Shown in pieces: positions 19,219-27,663 of a stretch of 64,000 nt of DNA. The DNA comes from Oscillospiraceae bacterium (lineage in GTDB: Bacteria; Bacillota; Clostridia; Oscillospirales; Oscillospiraceae), in the NCBI GenBank assembly GCA_902774015.1, contig CACYHB010000012.1:1-64000 (forward strand), given 5' to 3'. The notes beneath the pieces were generated by a model. That model saw nothing but the letters and a program-made list of their open reading frames with translations. It was not told the origin of the DNA and did not search any database. The position numbers were made by a program, and so were the translations under genes. Within the stretch, counting starts at the first letter, position 1, and each line of letters begins with the position of its first letter.

Positions 19219-20230
19219 CAAAATCCTGCTGATCACCGGCGGGACCGGCTCTTTCGGCCAGGCGGTTCTGAACCGCTTCCTGGATACCGACGTTGCGGAG
19301 ATCCGCATTCTCTCCCGCGATGAAAAGAAGCAGGACGATATGCGCCACGCCTACCAGACGGCAAGACCGGAGGCTGCGAAGAAAATCAAGTTCTATCTTG
19401 GCGATGTGCGGGACTACAGCTCCATCGCCGGCGCCTTTCGCGGGGCGGACTACGTGTTCCACGCGGCGGCGCTCAAGCAGGTGCCGTCCTGCGAGTTCTA
19501 TCCGATGGAGGCCGTGCGCACCAATATCATCGGCTCCAACAACGTGATCGACGCCTGCGTCGCCAACGGCGTGAAGAAAGCGGTCTTCCTCTCCACGGAC
19601 AAGGCCGCCTACCCGGTCAACGCCATGGGCATGAGCAAGGCGCTGATGGAGAAGAACGTGATCGCGCGCTCCCGCCAGATGCTGGCGGGGGACCCGGTCC
19701 TGTGCCTGACCCGCTACGGGAACGTCATGGCCTCCCGCGGCTCTGTGATCCCGCTTTTCTGCAGCCAGATCGAAGAGGGGAAGCCGATAACGGTGACCAA
19801 CCCGGAGATGACGCGCTTTATGATGACGCTGGAGGATGCCGTGGATCTGGTGCTCTATGCCTTTGAGCACGGACAGCAGGGCGACCTCTTCGTGCAAAAG
19901 GCGCCCGCGGCGACCATCGCCACCCTCGCACAGGCGGTTCTGGAGCTGAAGCATTCCGAAAACGGCGTCACCTGTATCGGAACCCGGCATGGCGAGAAGC
20001 TGTTCGAGACGCTGGTGACTGCGGAGGAAATGGCGCGCGCGGAGGAAACAGCTGACTATTTCTGCGTACATGCGGACAACCGGGATTTGAATTACGACAA
20101 CTATGTGATCCGCGGCAGCCGCAGCCTGGAGCGGGCAGAGGCCTACACCTCCCACAATACGACCAGACTGGGAGTGGAGGAAATGAAGCTGCTGCTGCAA
20201 AAGCTCAGCCTGTTTGGCGGGGATCTGTAA
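19202..20230 (+). CDS. capE: CapE/FnlA-type UDP-GlcNAc 4,6-dehydratase/5-epimerase
   Basis: The 342-residue extended SDR protein has the NAD(P)-binding TGGTGSFGQAV near residue 13, the SRDEKKQDDMRHAY segment typical of the CapE/WbjB/FnlA group, and STDKAAYPVNAMGMSK, where the usual YxxxK is MxxxK (GMSK) as I recall for CapE. It performs the first step of UDP-N-acetyl-L-fucosamine (UDP-L-FucNAc) synthesis: dehydration at C4/C6 and epimerisation at C5 of UDP-GlcNAc. The next two genes encode the following two enzymes in order, which strongly supports the assignment. The start overlaps the flippase gene; the ATG at 19202 is the only sensible one. Confidence 0.9.
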   Translation: MTSLNNKILLITGGTGSFGQAVLNRFLDTDVAEIRILSRDEKKQDDMRHAYQTARPEAAKKIKFYLGDVRDYSSIAGAFRGADYVFHAAALKQVPSCEFYPMEAVRTNIIGSNNVIDACVANGVKKAVFLSTDKAAYPVNAMGMSKALMEKNVIARSRQMLAGDPVLCLTRYGNVMASRGSVIPLFCSQIEEGKPITVTNPEMTRFMMTLEDAVDLVLYAFEHGQQGDLFVQKAPAATIATLAQAVLELKHSENGVTCIGTRHGEKLFETLVTAEEMARAEETADYFCVHADNRDLNYDNYVIRGSRSLERAEAYTSHNTTRLGVEEMKLLLQKLSLFGGDL

Positions 20231-20231
20231 G

Positions 20232-21410
20232 ATGAACATCCTGATCACCGGCGCAGACGGGTTCGTGGGAAAGAACCTGTGTGTAGCGCTCAAAAACATA
20301 CGCGACGGGAAGGACCGGCGCCGACCGCTGCTGCAGATCGGTCAGATCTTCCGCTATGGAAGAGATGATACGGACGAGGCGCTGGCCACAGCCTGCGCGG
20401 AAGCCGATTTCGTCTTCCATTTGGCTGGCGTCAACCGGCCGAAGGACCCGGCGGCCTTTGCTTCCGGAAACGCGGCGTTCACGGAGCATCTGCTGGAGCT
20501 GTTGAGAAAGCAGAAGAAAAGCTGCCCCGTGATGCTGGCAAGCTCCGTTCAGGCGAGCCTGGAGGGCAGATATGCCGGGAGCCTGTACGGAGAGAGCAAG
20601 CTGCGCGCGGAGAAAGCCGTTTTTGCTTACGGTGAGGAGACCGGCGCGAGAGTGCTGGTATACCGGTTCCCGAATCTCTTCGGCAAGTGGTGCCGCCCGA
20701 ACTACAATTCCGTTGTGGCCACCTTCTGCCACAACGTTGCGCACGATCTGCCGATCCGGGTGGAGGATCCCGCCATCGAGCTGGAACTGGCACATATCGA
20801 CGACGTGGTGGAAGAGCTGCTGGGCGCGCTGGAAGGGCAGGAGACTCGCCGGGGGCGCTTCTGCGCGGTGCCTGTGACGCACCGGGCAAGCCTGGGAGAG
20901 ATCGCCTCGCTCCTGCAGGCCTTTGCCCGACAGCCGCAGAGCCTCCTCGTGCCGGAGATCCCCGACGGCAGCTTTGCAAAGAAGCTGTATTCCACCTATC
21001 TGAGCTATCTGCCGGCGGAAAAAGTATGCTTTCCGCTGCGGATGAACGTGGATGAGCGGGGCTCTTTCACAGAGCTTCTGAAGACGGTCAGCGGCGGCCA
21101 GTTCAGTGTGAACATCTCAAAGCCCGGTATCACCAAGGGGCAGCACTGGCATAACAGCAAGTGGGAATTCTTTATCGTGGTCTCCGGCCGGGCGCTGATC
21201 CGGGAGCGGAAACTGGGGACGGATGAGGTGCTTTCTTTCACAGTCAGCGGGGAGAAGATCGAAGCCGTCCATATGCTGCCCGGCTGCACCCACAGCATTA
21301 CCAACCTCTCGGACACAGAGGACCTGGTGACGCTCATGTGGGCCAACGAACGCTTTGACCCCGGACGGCCCGATACTTTTTTCGAGCCTGTATCGCAGGA
21401 GGGAACCTGA
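20232..21410 (+). CDS. capF: CapF/FnlB-type bifunctional reductase/epimerase (SDR plus cupin)
   Basis: The 392-residue protein starts MNILITGADGFVGKNL (extended SDR, NADPH-binding) and ends with a cupin domain (KPGITKGQHWHNSKWEFF, metal-binding His/Glu residues, then VVSGRALIRER). This two-domain layout is specific to CapF/WbjC/FnlB, which epimerises at C3 and reduces at C4 in the UDP-L-FucNAc pathway to give the L-talo intermediate. I use the ATG at 20232, one base after the capE stop, and not the TTG at 20214. The stop overlaps capG (ATGA). Confidence 0.92.
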   Translation: MNILITGADGFVGKNLCVALKNIRDGKDRRRPLLQIGQIFRYGRDDTDEALATACAEADFVFHLAGVNRPKDPAAFASGNAAFTEHLLELLRKQKKSCPVMLASSVQASLEGRYAGSLYGESKLRAEKAVFAYGEETGARVLVYRFPNLFGKWCRPNYNSVVATFCHNVAHDLPIRVEDPAIELELAHIDDVVEELLGALEGQETRRGRFCAVPVTHRASLGEIASLLQAFARQPQSLLVPEIPDGSFAKKLYSTYLSYLPAEKVCFPLRMNVDERGSFTELLKTVSGGQFSVNISKPGITKGQHWHNSKWEFFIVVSGRALIRERKLGTDEVLSFTVSGEKIEAVHMLPGCTHSITNLSDTEDLVTLMWANERFDPGRPDTFFEPVSQEGT

Positions 21411-22594
21411 TGAAACTTGACTACTCGGATCTCTGCTTCCGGAATGACGGACGGCTGAAACTGCTGATCATGGTCGGTACCCGCCCGGAGATCATTCGGC
21501 TCTCCGCGGTCATCGGCAAATGCCGGCGCTGTTTTGATACGATCCTTGCCCATACAGGGCAGAATTACGACTACACCCTCAACGGGATCTTCTTCCGGGA
21601 TCTGGCGCTGGCCGAGCCGGAAGTGTACATGGACGCGGTGGGGGAGGACCTGGGCGAGACGATCGGCAATATCATCAACGCTTCCTACAAGCTGATGCAG
21701 GCCATCCGGCCGGATGCCCTGCTGATCCTGGGAGACACCAACAGCTGCCTCTCCGCCATCGCGGCCAAGCGTCTGCATATCCCCATCTTCCACATGGAGG
21801 CGGGCAACCGCTGCAAGGACGAATGCCTGCCGGAGGAGACCAACCGCCGCATCGTGGACATTATCAGCGACGTGAATCTGCCGTACTCCGAAGCTGCCCG
21901 CCGCTATCTGATCGAGTGCGGACTGCCCAAGGAGCGCATTTTCGTGACCGGCAGCCCCATGGCGGAGGTGCTGCGAGCCAATCTGGATGCGATCCGCTCC
22001 AGCGACGTGCTGGAGAGACTGGGGCTGGAAAAAAAGAAATACATCCTGCTCTCTGCGCACCGGGAGGAGAACCTGGATACGGAGGCCAATTTCCGCTCGC
22101 TGTTCCGGGCGGTAAACGCAATGGCGGAGCGCTACGACATGCCGATCCTCTACTCCTGCCACCCCAGGAGCCGGAAACGGCTGGAGGCTTCCGGCTTTGC
22201 GCTGGATGCGCGCGTCATGCGCCACGAGCCGCTCGGCTTCCACGATTACAACTGCCTGCAGATGAATGCCTTTGCCGTGGTCTCCGACAGCGGGACGCTG
22301 CCGGAGGAGAGCAGCTTCTATACCTCCATCGGAGAGGCTTTCCCCGCCGTCTGCATCCGAACCTCCACCGAGCGGCCGGAGGCCATGGAGAAGGGCTGCT
22401 TCACCCTGTCGGGGATCGACGAGCGCTCGCTCCTCCAGGCGCTGAGCCTGGCGGTGGCGCGCTGTGAGAGCGGAGATCCCGGCTCGCCCGTGCCGGATTA
22501 TCAGGATGAAAACGTGAGCGGCAGAGTCGTAAATATCATACAGAGCTTCACGCACGTGGTCGACCGGATGGTCTGGCGAAAAGACAGCGTTTGA
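21410..22594 (+). CDS. capG: CapG/FnlC-type UDP-N-acetyl-L-talosamine 2-epimerase
   Basis: A 394-residue protein of the UDP-GlcNAc 2-epimerase (WecB) fold: GTRPEIIRLSAVI near residue 23, HTGQNYD, HMEAGNRC, PEETNRRIVD, LLSAHREEN and the SDSGTLPEES signature. Its place directly after capE and capF (ATGA overlap) points to the last step of UDP-L-FucNAc formation, not to ManNAc synthesis. UDP-L-FucNAc is a common capsule and O-antigen sugar, for example in Staphylococcus aureus type 5/8 capsule. Confidence 0.9.
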   Translation: MKLDYSDLCFRNDGRLKLLIMVGTRPEIIRLSAVIGKCRRCFDTILAHTGQNYDYTLNGIFFRDLALAEPEVYMDAVGEDLGETIGNIINASYKLMQAIRPDALLILGDTNSCLSAIAAKRLHIPIFHMEAGNRCKDECLPEETNRRIVDIISDVNLPYSEAARRYLIECGLPKERIFVTGSPMAEVLRANLDAIRSSDVLERLGLEKKKYILLSAHREENLDTEANFRSLFRAVNAMAERYDMPILYSCHPRSRKRLEASGFALDARVMRHEPLGFHDYNCLQMNAFAVVSDSGTLPEESSFYTSIGEAFPAVCIRTSTERPEAMEKGCFTLSGIDERSLLQALSLAVARCESGDPGSPVPDYQDENVSGRVVNIIQSFTHVVDRMVWRKDSV

Positions 22595-22640
22595 CCCCGG
22601 GATCGGGCAACAGAGATAATCATTGAGCGGGTTGGATACT

Positions 22641-23360
22641 ATGGCAAGATTCGCAGATATACATATTCATATGCTCCACGGGGTGGACGACGGCGCAAAA
22701 TCGTCCGATGAGATGAAGGAGATGCTGTCGCTGGCCTATGCGGACGGTACGAGGGTGATCTGCCTGACGCCCCACTTCCATCCCGGCTATTTCGGCGACA
22801 ACCGCGAAGGCGTAAATACGGCCTTCCGGGAGCTGAAAGCCATTGCCGCGCAGGAGTACCCGGATCTGCGCCTGGCTCTCGGAAACGAGCTGCGCTACAG
22901 TCCCAGCTGTCTGGACTGGCTTGCGCAGGGCTACTGCAAAACCCTGAACGGAACAGACAAGGTCCTGGTCGATTTCTCCCAGAGTGTGGAGGCGCGAATC
23001 GTGATCGATGCCGCCTACCGGCTGCTCAACGCGGGATATACCCCGGTCATGGCCCACGTGGAGCGCTACGATAAACTCCACTGGACTTTTCGGGAGATCC
23101 TTCAACTGAAGGATTGCGGCGCGATCATTCAGATCGATTCGGGTTCTCTCTTCGGCTCCTGGGGCTTCTCGGCCAGGCAGCGCAGCCGCCGTTTGCTTGA
23201 CAGAGGACTGGTGGATCTGGTGTGTTCGGATGCGCACGGCGTCACGAACCGGCCGCCTCAATTGTCCCCGGCTTATCAGTATACGGAAAAGCGCTGCGGG
23301 AAAGAATATGCGGACAGGATCTTTTACGGCAATGCTCTGAAAGTCCTGGAAATCGACTGA
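22641..23360 (+). CDS. cpsB: CpsB/YwqE-type protein-tyrosine phosphatase (PHP domain)
   Basis: This 239-residue PHP-family protein has the metal-binding DIHIHMLHGVDDGA motif at its start, TPHFHPGYF, a central GNELRY, MAHVERYDK and the late SDAHG motif. CpsB-type enzymes are Mn-dependent phosphatases that dephosphorylate the CpsD kinase and so tune polymer length. I chose the ATG at 22641; an upstream in-frame TTG at 22623 would add six residues. It is followed by cpsC after 21 nt. Confidence 0.88.
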   Translation: MARFADIHIHMLHGVDDGAKSSDEMKEMLSLAYADGTRVICLTPHFHPGYFGDNREGVNTAFRELKAIAAQEYPDLRLALGNELRYSPSCLDWLAQGYCKTLNGTDKVLVDFSQSVEARIVIDAAYRLLNAGYTPVMAHVERYDKLHWTFREILQLKDCGAIIQIDSGSLFGSWGFSARQRSRRLLDRGLVDLVCSDAHGVTNRPPQLSPAYQYTEKRCGKEYADRIFYGNALKVLEID

Positions 23361-23381
23361 TGCAGTAAAGGAAAGCGGATT

Positions 23382-24203
23382 ATGGACAGAGAATACAACA
23401 CCAGAGTGATCGCCCTGAGCGATTTGTGGAATACGTTTGTGTGGCATATCATTCCGATCGTGCTTGCCGCTGTTTTGAGCGTGAGTTTGGTTTTCGCCTA
23501 TGCAAAGCTCTTTATCGCGCCGAAATATCAGTCGACGGCCACGCTGTATATTCTGCGGCAGGAGCATGAATCGGACTACGCGTATACCAGCTCGGACTTT
23601 TCTCTGGCCTTGAACGTGGTAAGTGACTGCGACTATATGCTGAAAAGCCACGCGGTGCTGGACGATGTGATCGACGAGCTGAATCTGGACGTCAGCTATA
23701 AGTCCCTCGCCAGAATGATCAGCACGGGGAACCCTGAGGGCTCCCGTATCCTGGAAGTGACGGTGGAGACGGAATCCCCGGAGCTTGCCAAGAAGATCGT
23801 GGACGCGGTCTGCCGCATCGGAGCGGAGAAAATCTCCAACGCCATGGGCATGGATCAGGTCAACGTCTACGATTATGGGACGATCACCGATAAGCCAAGC
23901 AACACGATCGGGATCCGCCGCTATCTGCTGATTGCTCTTGCCGCGGCTGTTCTGGTTTACATGGTTTACCTGACGGCACTGATCCTGGACGACAAGATCA
24001 AGACCGAGGAAGATGTTCACAAGTATCTGAATCTGAGCGTGCTGGGCGATATACCCAACGCGTCCAAACAATCTCGCGGGCGGAGGTACGGACGGTATGG
24101 ACGGTATGGACGGTATGGAAAATACAGCAGATACTATGCATACAGCAGTTATGGAAATTCTACCGGTGCAGGCACGAGAAGCGGAGGCAAAAACGGTGAA
24201 TGA
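23382..24203 (+). CDS. cpsC: CpsC/Wzz-type chain-length regulator with a tyrosine-rich tail
   Basis: The 273-residue protein has a Wzz/CpsC layout: a transmembrane helix at about 23-43, APKYQSTATLYI right after it, an extracellular coiled region, and a second helix at about 185-203. CpsC proteins activate the CpsD autokinase and control polysaccharide length and export. Unusually, the cytoplasmic tail after the second helix (about residues 228-255) is a tyrosine- and arginine-rich array (RRYGRYGRYGRYGKYSRYY and beyond, nine tyrosines). It is encoded partly by a 9 bp tandem repeat at 24082-24117. AAAGGAAAG precedes the start. The 3' end overlaps cpsD by 8 nt. Confidence 0.88.
   Translation: MDREYNTRVIALSDLWNTFVWHIIPIVLAAVLSVSLVFAYAKLFIAPKYQSTATLYILRQEHESDYAYTSSDFSLALNVVSDCDYMLKSHAVLDDVIDELNLDVSYKSLARMISTGNPEGSRILEVTVETESPELAKKIVDAVCRIGAEKISNAMGMDQVNVYDYGTITDKPSNTIGIRRYLLIALAAAVLVYMVYLTALILDDKIKTEEDVHKYLNLSVLGDIPNASKQSRGRRYGRYGRYGRYGKYSRYYAYSSYGNSTGAGTRSGGKNGE
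24082..24117 (+). repeat. 9-bp tandem repeat (GACGGTATG) in the cpsC tail
   Basis: Three exact copies of GACGGTATG (24091-24117) follow one degenerate copy (GGAGGTACG, 24082-24090). They encode RYG units of CpsC. As a 9-mer array it can expand or contract without frameshift, changing the number of tail tyrosines. Confidence 0.85.
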
Positions 24204-24903
24204 GACAGTAATCAAGCTTCCCGGCATTGATAACTACTTCGTGGAAGAAGCGTTTAATGTCCTGAGGACCAATATCCAGTTCTGCGGGCAGGACGTGAAA
24301 GTGATCGCGCTGACCAGCGTGACCCAGAATGAGGGCAAGACGGTTCTTGCGCTTCATCTGGGACGGAGCCTGTCCGAACTGGGCAAGCGCGTTCTCGTGA
24401 TCGACGCCGATCTGCGCAAATCTGTCATGGCCGGCAGAAACTCCAACTCCAAGAGCGTCAGCGGCCTGAGCGAAACGGTGACGGGCATGGCGACTCTGCA
24501 GGACTGCATCTATACGACGCAGTATCCCAATCTGGACGTGCTCTTTTCCGGGAAATACCCTCCGAATCCCGTTGAGCTTCTGAACGGGCGGTACTTTGAC
24601 GAGCTGATCAAGGCCGTGAGCCGGGTCTACGACTACGTGATCATCGATACGCCGCCTCTCGGCATGGTGATCGACGCCGCCGTTATCGCGGCGCACTGCG
24701 ACAGCGCGCTGCTGGTCATCGGCAACAACAATATCCACTACAAGGACGCGCAGGAAGTGGTGCAGCAGCTGGAGAAGAGCGGCTGCAATGTGCTGGGCGT
24801 CGTACTCAATAACGCCAACGAACAGCGCAAGGGCTATTATTCCAAGAAATACAACTACGGTTATTACGCCGACGGATCCAATAAGGAAAGCGCGAAGAGC
24901 TGA
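24196..24903 (+). CDS. cpsD: CpsD-type bacterial tyrosine kinase (BY-kinase)
   Basis: I chose the GTG at 24196, preceded by GGAGG (24183-24187) at 8 nt; the frame is open further upstream but that part only shadows the cpsC repeat. The 235-residue protein has Walker A (SVTQNEGKTVLALHL), Walker A' (VLVIDADLRK) and Walker B (YVIIDTPPLG), the BY-kinase signature. The C-terminus carries the tyrosine cluster YYSKKYNYGYY that is the usual autophosphorylation site. Together with CpsB and CpsC it forms the phospho-regulatory circuit for capsule synthesis. Confidence 0.92.
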   Translation: MNETVIKLPGIDNYFVEEAFNVLRTNIQFCGQDVKVIALTSVTQNEGKTVLALHLGRSLSELGKRVLVIDADLRKSVMAGRNSNSKSVSGLSETVTGMATLQDCIYTTQYPNLDVLFSGKYPPNPVELLNGRYFDELIKAVSRVYDYVIIDTPPLGMVIDAAVIAAHCDSALLVIGNNNIHYKDAQEVVQQLEKSGCNVLGVVLNNANEQRKGYYSKKYNYGYYADGSNKESAKS

Positions 24904-24938
24904 AGCGGCTGCCTGGGGAAGGAGTTGTGATCCCTGCA

Positions 24939-26030
24939 ATGAAAAAAGGAAAGAGCTGGATCCTTGTGCCGGCGATCCTGCTGGTACTCGTTCTGCTTGC
25001 TGTGGGCGCCGCCTGGGCGGGCTTTCGGCATTACAGTTCCAAGCTGAACTATGTGGCTCTGGAGGAGCAAGCGCCTGTCATCGTGACGGCCCCGCCCGAG
25101 GAGACGCCGCCTGTCAGCGAGGAGGAACTGGCACAGCTGGAAGATGCGGACCAAAAGCTTGCGGCCAACCTGGAAACGCCTGCAGAAACGCCTGATAACG
25201 GCCCGGACGTGATGAACATCCTGCTCATCGGCGTGGATAACGACAAGCTCGCGACCATGAACATGCTGGGCAACGCGGACGGAGAGGTGATCCTCTCCAT
25301 CAACAGAAAAACGAAGGAGATCGTCATGACTTCGATCATGCGCGATCTGTACGTCTCCATTCCGAATGCCTTCAACACCAAGATCACGCTGGCCTACCAT
25401 CACGGCGGTACCGCCACGCTGATCGATACCGTGGAGGCGAACCTCGGCGTCAAGATCGACAACTATATCCTCGTGAACTACATAAACGTCACGGACATTG
25501 TGGATGCGATGGGCGGCGTGGATATGGAACTGAGCGAGACGGAAATCTATTATATGCGTAAAAAAATCGATAATATCTGCCATCTGCTCAATTTGAATCC
25601 GGCGGACTATTATCTCCATGAGAATCAGGCCGGCATGAACCATCTCAACGGTGTGCAGACGGCGGCCTATCTCCGGGTACGAAGTGCGGAAATCAACGGG
25701 GTGACCAACGACTACGGTAGAACGGAGAGAGCGCGGAAGGTGCTCTCGCTGCTGATCGAGAAAGCCAGCGGCATGAAGCTGACGGAACTGGATGCGGCGG
25801 CCGATACGATCCTGCCCTGCATTACGACGGACCTGAGTCAGAGCCAGCTTCTGGATCTGGTGGTAAAGGCGCCGCAGTATCTGAAATATCGTGTTGTCTC
25901 CCAACGCATCCCGGTGGACGGCACCTTCTACGGCGCGAATTTCTACGGCTCTGTCCTGGTGATGGACCCCGAAGCCAACCGGCAGTTTTTGCAGCGCTCC
26001 ATCTATGAGGGCATCCATGACGCTTCCTGA
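24939..26030 (+). CDS. LytR-CpsA-Psr (LCP) family wall-polymer ligase
   Basis: About 363 residues: N-terminal membrane anchor (WILVPAILLVLVLLAVGAA), an acidic/proline-rich linker, then the LCP domain from about residue 90 (MNILLIGVDND, SIMRDLYVSIP, ITLAYHHGG, VNYINVTDIVDAMGGVDM, and the Arg-rich RTERARKVLSLL). LCP enzymes move undecaprenyl-linked polymers onto peptidoglycan outside the membrane, so this is probably the capsule-attachment step. The start is uncertain: AGGAG at 24920-24924 is 2 nt from a GTG at 24927 and 14 nt from the ATG at 24939. It closes the polysaccharide operon and is followed by a strong terminator. Confidence 0.9.
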   Translation: MKKGKSWILVPAILLVLVLLAVGAAWAGFRHYSSKLNYVALEEQAPVIVTAPPEETPPVSEEELAQLEDADQKLAANLETPAETPDNGPDVMNILLIGVDNDKLATMNMLGNADGEVILSINRKTKEIVMTSIMRDLYVSIPNAFNTKITLAYHHGGTATLIDTVEANLGVKIDNYILVNYINVTDIVDAMGGVDMELSETEIYYMRKKIDNICHLLNLNPADYYLHENQAGMNHLNGVQTAAYLRVRSAEINGVTNDYGRTERARKVLSLLIEKASGMKLTELDAAADTILPCITTDLSQSQLLDLVVKAPQYLKYRVVSQRIPVDGTFYGANFYGSVLVMDPEANRQFLQRSIYEGIHDAS

Positions 26031-26049
26031 GATTGCTGCTTGAACAGCA

Positions 26050-26088
26050 AACAGGACGCAGACCGAAACGGTCTGCGTCCTGTTTTTT
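26050..26088. terminator. Bidirectional terminator between the capsule operon and pepC
   Basis: A 15 bp GC-rich stem (AACAGGACGCAGACC and complement, GAAAC loop) is followed on the + strand by TTTTTT. On the - strand it is followed by a shorter T-rich run. It sits between two convergent genes. Confidence 0.88.
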
Positions 26089-26117
26089 CGCTTGTATGCC
26101 CGATCGCAGCAAAGCGC

Positions 26118-27449
26118 TCAGTCCGCCAGGGTGCCCATGGGGTCCCAGGCTTCCAGCATGGTGGGCGCCTGCTTGGCCAGCGCAGCCAGCTCGCCCAGGT
26201 ATTCCGCCTCCACGGCGGCCTGGTACACGTACTCGTCAAACCAGCTGTCGGAGCAAACGTAGTAGCCCTTGGAGCCTTTCTTGTCTCCCCAGCTGTTCTC
26301 GATCTTCCAGCGATTGGGTTTGCCGTCCAGCAGATTGACGCCGGTCAGCACCATGGCATGATTCATGGAAGAATAGCCGTAATCCAGAGCGTCGGTCTTG
26401 GAGATGCTCAGGTCCAGGCCGGTCAGCAGGGCGGCGTTGTAGGACCTGTCATCCCATATGCCTTTTTCCCGCTCCCCGAATTTGCCCACGTCGCTGCCGA
26501 ACCAGACGACCTTGCCGTCCTGCAGCTGGCGGATGATAGCAGCTTTGAAGTCCTCCATCGTCAGGTTCAGATGGCAGACCTCCCGCCCGCCCACGACGTT
26601 GCCGAGATAGCGCACCGTGTAGGTCTTTCCGAAGGGCTTGTCGGCCGTCGGGGCGTGGATAAGGCTCACGGTCCTATCCAGCAGATCGCCGACGTACTTC
26701 CGGCAGAATTCCTGCGGCGTCAGGCCGCGCTCGGCGTGAAACAGCTTTTCTTTGTCCACGTACTCAAAGTCAAAGCGCCTGGACGGCTCCGTGTAGCAGG
26801 AGCAGAGGAAGGCATAGATCTTCTGCAGCATTTCTTCCTTGGCCTGCTGAAGAGCTTCACTGCCCATACCCTCCCGGCTGAGCCTGCGCAGCTTCACGGC
26901 GCAGACCTTCAGATGCCGGTTCAGAACGGCGTTCATGGAGCGGGTATGGGAGGACTGGAAGGTTTCCCCATAGACGCTTTTGGGGACAAGGCCGTATTTG
27001 CGCACGATGTTGGCAAACAGCTCCCACTGTCCGCCGTCGTGAACGCCGGTCGCCAGCAGAAAGGCGACGTTGCGGTCGTCGGTGGGCAGCGAAGCGGTGG
27101 CCAGGATATTTTCCAGGAAATAATTGCAGCGTTCGAACTTGTCCCAGAATGCAAGATAGCTCTGGGAGAGCTGGAAGTCATCCAGATTCAGCGCTTTGCC
27201 GATCTGCTCCCGGAGAACGTTGGCCGCGGCGAAGAGCCAGCAGCGGCCGCTGCGCTCCTGATCGGTGACAGGCATGGTGTCGATCTCCACGGAAAAGGTC
27301 CGGTTCATCGCAAAGCCGCCGACAGGGGAGTAGGCGGCCTCGTTGAGATCGGTTTTGGAGAGTGAAAGAGTGGCAAGCTGCCGCTCAGGGCTGTTCCGGT
27401 AGGCTTCGGACCAGGCGGAGAGCGCGGCTTCGGTGATGGGTTTCGGCAT
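26118..27449 (-). CDS. pepC: Aminopeptidase C (C1B cysteine peptidase, bleomycin hydrolase family)
   Basis: The 443-residue product matches the family's usual length. Catalytic residues are visible: Cys70 in DQERSGRCWLFAAAN, His in SMNHAMVLTG and Asn in KIENSWGDKKGSKGYY. It is a cytoplasmic, usually hexameric aminopeptidase that completes peptide degradation. The open frame runs upstream to 27635, but the start at 27449 is preceded by GGAGGAAC at the right distance and gives the normal N-terminus (MPKPITEAALSAWSEAY). It is transcribed towards the capsule operon, with a shared terminator between. Confidence 0.95.
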   Translation of the reverse strand: MPKPITEAALSAWSEAYRNSPERQLATLSLSKTDLNEAAYSPVGGFAMNRTFSVEIDTMPVTDQERSGRCWLFAAANVLREQIGKALNLDDFQLSQSYLAFWDKFERCNYFLENILATASLPTDDRNVAFLLATGVHDGGQWELFANIVRKYGLVPKSVYGETFQSSHTRSMNAVLNRHLKVCAVKLRRLSREGMGSEALQQAKEEMLQKIYAFLCSCYTEPSRRFDFEYVDKEKLFHAERGLTPQEFCRKYVGDLLDRTVSLIHAPTADKPFGKTYTVRYLGNVVGGREVCHLNLTMEDFKAAIIRQLQDGKVVWFGSDVGKFGEREKGIWDDRSYNAALLTGLDLSISKTDALDYGYSSMNHAMVLTGVNLLDGKPNRWKIENSWGDKKGSKGYYVCSDSWFDEYVYQAAVEAEYLGELAALAKQAPTMLEAWDPMGTLAD

Positions 27450-27602
27450 GACGGTTCCTCCTGCATTATATTCTATATGAGGCAACCTTATCACAAACGG
27501 AGGCGCTTTGCAAGCGCGCCTTTCCGGCTGCGCAGAAGGGAGAATGCAGCTCGAAAAAGCCTTTGTTATGGAAAAATTGAACAGTTTGAGACGCTTTGGC
27601 AA

Positions 27603-27631
27603 TAGACAAGAGCAGCAGAGGATGCTATAAT
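27603..27631 (+). promoter_or_regulatory. Promoter of degV (extended -10)
   Basis: TAGACA (27603-27608), a 17 bp spacer and a perfect TATAAT (27626-27631), with TG one base before the -10, lie 33 nt before the degV start codon. Confidence 0.8.
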
Positions 27632-27663
27632 ACAAACACTATGTGCGCAAGGAGTCTCTTCTT

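Noticed and set aside
26040..27365. + strand frame opposite pepC
   Set aside because: The - strand carries all catalytic motifs of aminopeptidase C; this frame begins in the terminator hairpin.
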